DNA from: Pseudomonas sp. Bc-h
GTDB lineage: Bacteria > Pseudomonadota > Gammaproteobacteria > Pseudomonadales > Pseudomonadaceae
NCBI RefSeq assembly: GCF_002080045.1
Contig: NZ_MUIN01000007.1
Location: forward strand, 440,806 to 504,805
DNA: 64,000 nucleotides
Direction: 5' to 3'
Below the pieces are notes generated by a model. That model saw only the letters and a list, made by a program, of their open reading frames with translations, was not told the origin of the DNA and made no database searches. Of the stretch, positions 60,170-64,000 are shown piece by piece. Position 1 is the first letter of the stretch. Each line of letters opens with the position of its first letter. Position numbers and translations under genes: made by a program.

Positions 60170-62185
60170 TCAAACCGCCAACAACCGCTCCCGCAACTTG
60201 GTAATCTCATCCCGCATCTGCGCTGCAGCTTCAAACTCCAGATCCCGGGCCAGTTGGTACATCTTCTCTTCCAGTTGGCGAATGCGTTTGGTGATCTCAC
60301 TCGGCGAGCGCAATTCGGCTTCGTACTTGGCGTTTTCCTCGGCGGCCTTGGCCATGCCTTTGCGTTTCTTGCTGCGCGAGCCGGGGACGGTGGCGCCTTC
60401 CATGATGTCGGTGATGTCCTTGACCACGCCTTTCGGCGTAATGCCGTTTTCCAGGTTGAAGGCGATCTGCTTGTCGCGGCGGCGCTCGGTTTCTCCGATT
60501 GCGCGCTCCATGGAGCCGGTCATGTTGTCGGCGTAGAGAATCGCCCGGCCGTTGAGGTTACGAGCGGCGCGGCCGATGGTCTGGATCAATGACCGTTCGG
60601 AACGCAGAAAGCCTTCCTTGTCGGCATCGAGGATCGCGACCAGCGACACTTCGGGCATGTCTAGACCTTCGCGCAGCAGGTTGATCCCGACCAGCACATC
60701 GAAGGTGCCCAGACGCAGGTCGCGGATGATCTCGACCCGCTCGACGGTGTCGATGTCCGAGTGCAGGTAACGCACGCGCACGCCGTGGTCGGCGAGATAA
60801 TCAGTGAGGTCTTCGGACATGCGCTTGGTCAGCGTCGTGACCAGTACCCGTTCTTCCAGCGCCACGCGTTTGTGGATTTCGGAGAGTAGATCATCGACCT
60901 GAGTCAGCGCCGGACGAATCTCGATCTGCGGATCGACCAGGCCGGTAGGTCGCACCACCTGCTCGACCACACGCCCGGCATGTTCGCCTTCATAAGGCCC
61001 AGGCGTCGCCGAAACGAAAATGGTCTGCGGGCTGACGCTTTCCCACTCGTCGAAACGCATCGGCCGGTTGTCCAGCGCCGAGGGCAGACGGAAACCGTAT
61101 TCCACCAGTGTCTCTTTGCGCGAACGGTCGCCTTTGTACATGGCGCCCACTTGGGGCACGCTGACGTGGGATTCGTCGATCACAAGCAACGCATCAGGCG
61201 GCAGGTAGTCGTAGAGCGTCGGCGGTGGCGCACCGGCTGGGCGGCCCGACAGATAGCGCGAGTAGTTTTCGATGCCGTTGCAGTAGCCCAGTTCGAGGAT
61301 CATTTCCAGATCGAACCGAGTGCGCTGTTCAAGACGCTGCGCCTCCACGAGCTTATTGGCGCCGCGCAGGTATTCCAGACGTTCCTGCAACTCGACCTTG
61401 ATCCCTTCCATTGCATCGAGCAGCGTTTCACGGGGCGTCACGTAGTGGCTCTTTGGGTAAAAGGTGAAGCGCGGGAGCTTGCGAATGACCTCACCGGTCA
61501 ACGGGTCGAAGGCCGACAGGCTCTCGACTTCATCGTCGAACAGCTCGATGCGGATGGCTTCCAGATCCGATTCCGCGGGGAAAATGTCGATGACATCGCC
61601 GCGCACGCGGAAGGTGGCTCGGGCGAAATCCATGTCATTGCGGGTGTATTGCAGATCGGCCAGGCGGCGCAGCAAGGCACGCTGGTCGAGCTTGTCGCCA
61701 CGGTCGACGTGAAGAACCATGCGCAGATAGGTTTCCGGGCTGCCCAGACCATAGATGCACGACACGGTGGTGACGATGATCGCGTCCTTGCGCTCCAGCA
61801 GGGCTTTGGTGGCGGACAGCCGCATCTGCTCAATGTGGTCGTTGATCGACGCATCCTTCTCGATGAAGGTGTCCGACGAAGGCACATAAGCTTCGGGCTG
61901 GTAATAGTCGTAGTAGGAAACGAAGTACTCGACGGCGTTATTGGGGAAGAACGCCTTGAACTCGCCATATAACTGCGCTGCCAGCGTCTTGTTCGGCGCA
62001 AGCACGAGGGTCGGACGCTGCACTTGCTGGATGACGTTGGCGATGCTGAAGGTTTTGCCCGAGCCCGTCACACCGAGCAGGGTCTGATGCGAGAGGCCAG
62101 CGTCGATACCCTCGACCAACTGACGAATCGCCGTCGGTTGATCACCGGCCGGCTCAAAACGGGTTACGAGCTGAAACTCGGACAT
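60170..62185 (-). CDS. uvrB: Excinuclease ABC subunit B
   Basis: The 671-residue UvrB helicase of nucleotide excision repair has Walker A '[14 protein letters not shown]' (~40), the damage-verifying beta-hairpin region '[21 protein letters not shown]' shortened here, helicase motif VI in '[18 protein letters not shown]' (~545), and a C-terminal UVR domain ('[17 protein letters not shown]') that binds UvrC. Length is as in E. coli. ATG 62185 follows AGAGG; the open frame upstream is not conserved. No CTG-N10-CAG LexA box was found in the gap by eye. It is divergent from the aminotransferase. Confidence 0.97.
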   Translation of the reverse strand: MSEFQLVTRFEPAGDQPTAIRQLVEGIDAGLSHQTLLGVTGSGKTFSIANVIQQVQRPTLVLAPNKTLAAQLYGEFKAFFPNNAVEYFVSYYDYYQPEAYVPSSDTFIEKDASINDHIEQMRLSATKALLERKDAIIVTTVSCIYGLGSPETYLRMVLHVDRGDKLDQRALLRRLADLQYTRNDMDFARATFRVRGDVIDIFPAESDLEAIRIELFDDEVESLSAFDPLTGEVIRKLPRFTFYPKSHYVTPRETLLDAMEGIKVELQERLEYLRGANKLVEAQRLEQRTRFDLEMILELGYCNGIENYSRYLSGRPAGAPPPTLYDYLPPDALLVIDESHVSVPQVGAMYKGDRSRKETLVEYGFRLPSALDNRPMRFDEWESVSPQTIFVSATPGPYEGEHAGRVVEQVVRPTGLVDPQIEIRPALTQVDDLLSEIHKRVALEERVLVTTLTKRMSEDLTDYLADHGVRVRYLHSDIDTVERVEIIRDLRLGTFDVLVGINLLREGLDMPEVSLVAILDADKEGFLRSERSLIQTIGRAARNLNGRAILYADNMTGSMERAIGETERRRDKQIAFNLENGITPKGVVKDITDIMEGATVPGSRSKKRKGMAKAAEENAKYEAELRSPSEITKRIRQLEEKMYQLARDLEFEAAAQMRDEITKLRERLLAV

Positions 62186-62343
62186 AACTGACCTCTGTGT
62201 TCGCCTGCGGCTGAAGGAAGCTTGCAGCGCAAGACGTAATGAGCGCGGACGACTGATCTCGCCGGGAGAAAAGACGTACCAGAAAAAGAGTGATGGGACT
62301 ACAAATGGAGTCCACAACGCCAGCTTTCAAGCCGTCATCAGGA

Positions 62344-62369
62344 CATTAGTCAGCGCGACATGACTAATG
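62344..62369. promoter_or_regulatory. 9+9-bp inverted repeat between uvrB and the aminotransferase
   Basis: CATTAGTCA (62344-62352) and TGACTAATG (62361-62369) are exact complements around an 8-base spacer. It lies 159 bases from the uvrB start and 157 from the aminotransferase start, so it could serve either. The rest of the 340-bp gap has no gene-like content. Confidence 0.5.
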
Positions 62370-62437
62370 GTCGAAAATAATCGGAAAAACCGCTAAAAAA
62401 CCGCCCCAGACCTGTCGCCCCCGCCCACGATGCTCTC

Positions 62438-62443
62438 TATACT
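62438..62443 (+). promoter_or_regulatory. Possible -10 element of the aminotransferase gene
   Basis: TATACT, five of six matches to the sigma-70 -10 consensus, lies 83 bases before the start codon. No good -35 hexamer is seen at 16-18 bases, so an activator may be needed. Confidence 0.4.
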
Positions 62444-62525
62444 GACTCCCCGTTTGTGCACCGCTCTAGTGCATTCGGCCGGAGCGATGCGACCCATTCA
62501 CTCCCCATTCAGAGCCGCCGCAAAA

Positions 62526-63722
62526 ATGAGCCTGTTTTCCGCTGTCGAAATGGCACCACGCGATCCTATCCTGGGCCTCAACGAAGCATTCAACGCCGAT
62601 ACCCGTACCACCAAGGTCAACCTGGGTGTAGGCGTTTACAGCAACGAAGAAGGGAAAATTCCGCTGCTGCGTGCCGTTGCCGAAGCAGAGGAAATTCGCG
62701 TCGCTCAACACGTCCCACGTGGCTACCTGCCGATCGATGGCATCGCCGCCTACGACAAAGCCGTACAAACCCTGCTGTTCGGTGCCGAGTCGCCACTGCT
62801 GGCTTTGGGCCGCGTGATGACCGTACAGGCCGTCGGCGGTACCGGCGCCCTGAAAATCGGTGCTGACTTCCTCAAGCAGCTGTCGCCGAATGCCGTCGTG
62901 GCGATCAGCGATCCAAGCTGGGAAAACCACCGCGCGCTGTTCGAAACTGCCGGTTTCCCGGTGCACAACTACCGCTACTACGACGCCGCGACGCATGACG
63001 TGAACCGCGCCGGCATGCTCGAAGACCTGCAGAACCTGCCGTCTGGCTCGATCGTCGTGCTGCACGCTTGCTGCCACAACCCGACCGGCGTCGACCTGAC
63101 CCTGGAAGACTGGAAAAAAGTCCTCGAGGTATTGAAAGCGAAAGGTCACGTACCGTTCCTCGACATGGCCTATCAGGGCTTTGGCGACGGCATCGACGAG
63201 GACGCCGCAGCGGTACGCCTGTTCGCCGACTCCGGTCTGACTTTCTTCGCGTCCAGTTCGTTCTCCAAATCGTTCTCGCTGTACGGCGAACGTGTGGGTG
63301 CGCTGTCGATCGTGACCGACTCGAAAGAAGAAACCGCTCGTGTGCTGTCCCAGGTCAAGCGCGTGATCCGCACCAACTACTCCAACCCGCCGACCCATGG
63401 CGCGACCATCGTCGCCGCTGTGCTGAACAGCCCTGAGCTGCGTCAGAAGTGGGAAGACGAACTGGCGCAAATGCGCCTTCGGATTCGTGGGATGCGTGAA
63501 GAAATGACCAAGCGCCTGGCTGACAATGCAGCCGGTCAGGACTTCAGCTTCGTCGCTCGCCAGCGCGGGATGTTTTCCTACTCGGGCCTGACCACCGAGC
63601 AGGTCCATCGCCTGCGCAACGAGTTCGGTATTTACGCGCTGGACACCGGTCGTATCTGCGTTGCCGCGCTGAACAAGCGCAACATCGAAGCGGTGACCCA
63701 GGCGATTCTCGCGGTCATCTAA
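62526..63722 (+). CDS. Aromatic/aspartate-type amino acid aminotransferase
   Basis: The 398-residue class I aminotransferase (AspC/TyrB type) transfers amino groups between aromatic or acidic amino acids and 2-oxoglutarate. The PLP lysine is in 'SSSFSKSFSLYGERVGAL' (~255), preceded by 'VLHACCHNPTGVDLT' (~180, PLP Asn). The Arg that binds the alpha-carboxylate lies after 'RQRGMFSYSGL' (~360). The ATG at 62526 gives the family N-terminus 'MSLFSAVEMAPRDPILGL', though its ribosome binding site is weak. The gene is monocistronic with its own terminator. The uvrB neighbour is the order seen in other Pseudomonas. Confidence 0.95.
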   Translation: MSLFSAVEMAPRDPILGLNEAFNADTRTTKVNLGVGVYSNEEGKIPLLRAVAEAEEIRVAQHVPRGYLPIDGIAAYDKAVQTLLFGAESPLLALGRVMTVQAVGGTGALKIGADFLKQLSPNAVVAISDPSWENHRALFETAGFPVHNYRYYDAATHDVNRAGMLEDLQNLPSGSIVVLHACCHNPTGVDLTLEDWKKVLEVLKAKGHVPFLDMAYQGFGDGIDEDAAAVRLFADSGLTFFASSSFSKSFSLYGERVGALSIVTDSKEETARVLSQVKRVIRTNYSNPPTHGATIVAAVLNSPELRQKWEDELAQMRLRIRGMREEMTKRLADNAAGQDFSFVARQRGMFSYSGLTTEQVHRLRNEFGIYALDTGRICVAALNKRNIEAVTQAILAVI

Positions 63723-63753
63723 AACGGCGGCGATGAGTCACGGCTGCAAGGGG

Positions 63754-63788
63754 GGAAGCGGATTAATAGTCTGCTTCCCCTTTTTTTT
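63754..63788 (+). terminator. Rho-independent terminator of the aminotransferase gene
   Basis: GGGAAGCGGA (63754-63763) pairs with TCTGCTTCCC (63771-63780), with one G-T pair and a 7-base loop, followed by eight T. It starts 31 bases after the stop codon. Confidence 0.95.
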
Positions 63789-63809
63789 GGTTGGAGAGCA
63801 GAGGGGCAC

Positions 63810-63863
63810 GGGCTGTCGCACACCAGCTGCACACGGAACCCTGTGGGAGCTGTGCGACAGCCC
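63810..63863. repeat. 13-bp inverted repeat of REP type
   Basis: GGGCTGTCGCACA (63810-63822) and TGTGCGACAGCCC (63851-63863) are exact complements. Between them lies CCTGTGGGAGC, a word common in Pseudomonas intergenic repeats. Confidence 0.7.
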
Positions 63864-63937
63864 AGGCCGCGGTCGGACGATAGGGGTGGATCAGGCGGCT
63901 CATCTGCAACTGATCCGCCGCCTCGTCCGAATCGCGG

Positions 63938-63973
63938 CCCGTACCGTCGTGACCTCCGGCGTCGCCCACAGGT
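63938..63973 (+). repeat. Partial REP unit near the window edge
   Basis: GTCGTGACCTCCGGCGTC followed by GCCCACAGGT matches the core of the RAYT-linked REP units 39 kb away, with one change in the loop (GTCGCCC for GTCTCCC). It is a single direct unit, probably continuing a repeat cluster beyond the window. Confidence 0.75.
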
Positions 63974-64000
63974 ACCGCGTCAGAATTGAAGATCTGCGTT

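Noticed and set aside
62186..62343. LexA/SOS box upstream of uvrB
   Set aside because: No CTG-N10-CAG sequence of the right form was found by eye.

Overview
The window looks like chromosomal DNA of a Pseudomonas, probably of the fluorescens/syringae lineage. This is an inference from GC-rich coding sequence, the order uvrB next to a divergent aromatic amino acid aminotransferase, a DUF2986 micro-gene, a ProP-type osmolyte symporter, and a REP-associated tyrosine transposase (RAYT) inside its own REP arrays. No rRNA, tRNA, CRISPR or prophage structural genes were seen. Most of the window is accessory metabolism. It is very dense in local regulators: seven LysR, five AraC, and one each of IclR, ArsR and HTH-cupin type, plus two sensor kinases, most of them beside the genes they probably control.

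Layout: 1-5.1 kb holds a CMD-family protein and quinone oxidoreductase pair, a LysR/DUF2798 divergent pair, an acetyltransferase, and an arsR-arsC-arsH operon with no arsenite pump gene. 5.2-16.1 kb is a patchwork: a DMT exporter, acetyltransferases, an MBL hydrolase, proP, a catabolic threonine dehydratase, three AraC regulators, a GFA protein and a cupin dioxygenase. 16.2-23.9 kb is a LysR gene and then an HTH-cupin regulator divergent from a complete polyamine-type ABC importer and a class III aminotransferase, with a perfect 20-bp palindrome in the shared control region. 23.85-25.26 kb is a RAYT/REP cassette lying between two copies of the aminotransferase gene's 3' end.

25.3-30.2 kb carries a large hybrid sensor kinase, a small helical protein, and a LysR/YcaC-like hydrolase pair. 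30.4-34.1 kb has three glycosyltransferases and a cytochrome b561. 34.4-41.9 kb has a LysR/Old Yellow Enzyme pair, a Gal80-like oxidoreductase, cobF, acetyltransferases, a PACE-family efflux protein and two low-complexity exported proteins.

41.97-52.2 kb is the most coherent accessory block. One operon encodes an acyl-CoA dehydrogenase, an ADP-forming acyl-CoA synthetase and an MFS transporter. Facing it is an IclR regulator with a 13+13-bp inverted repeat in the shared promoter region. A second operon encodes an HMG-CoA-lyase-family enzyme, a D-2-hydroxyacid dehydrogenase and DctA, under a divergent LysR gene. Together these suggest uptake, CoA activation, oxidation and C-C cleavage of an unidentified, possibly branched, dicarboxylic acid. 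52.3-59.7 kb is again regulators and small enzymes, including a truncated chimeric SDR gene. 59.7-60.2 kb is an AT-rich stretch with what may be a frameshifted gene remnant. The window closes with uvrB, the aminotransferase and another REP-like repeat cluster.
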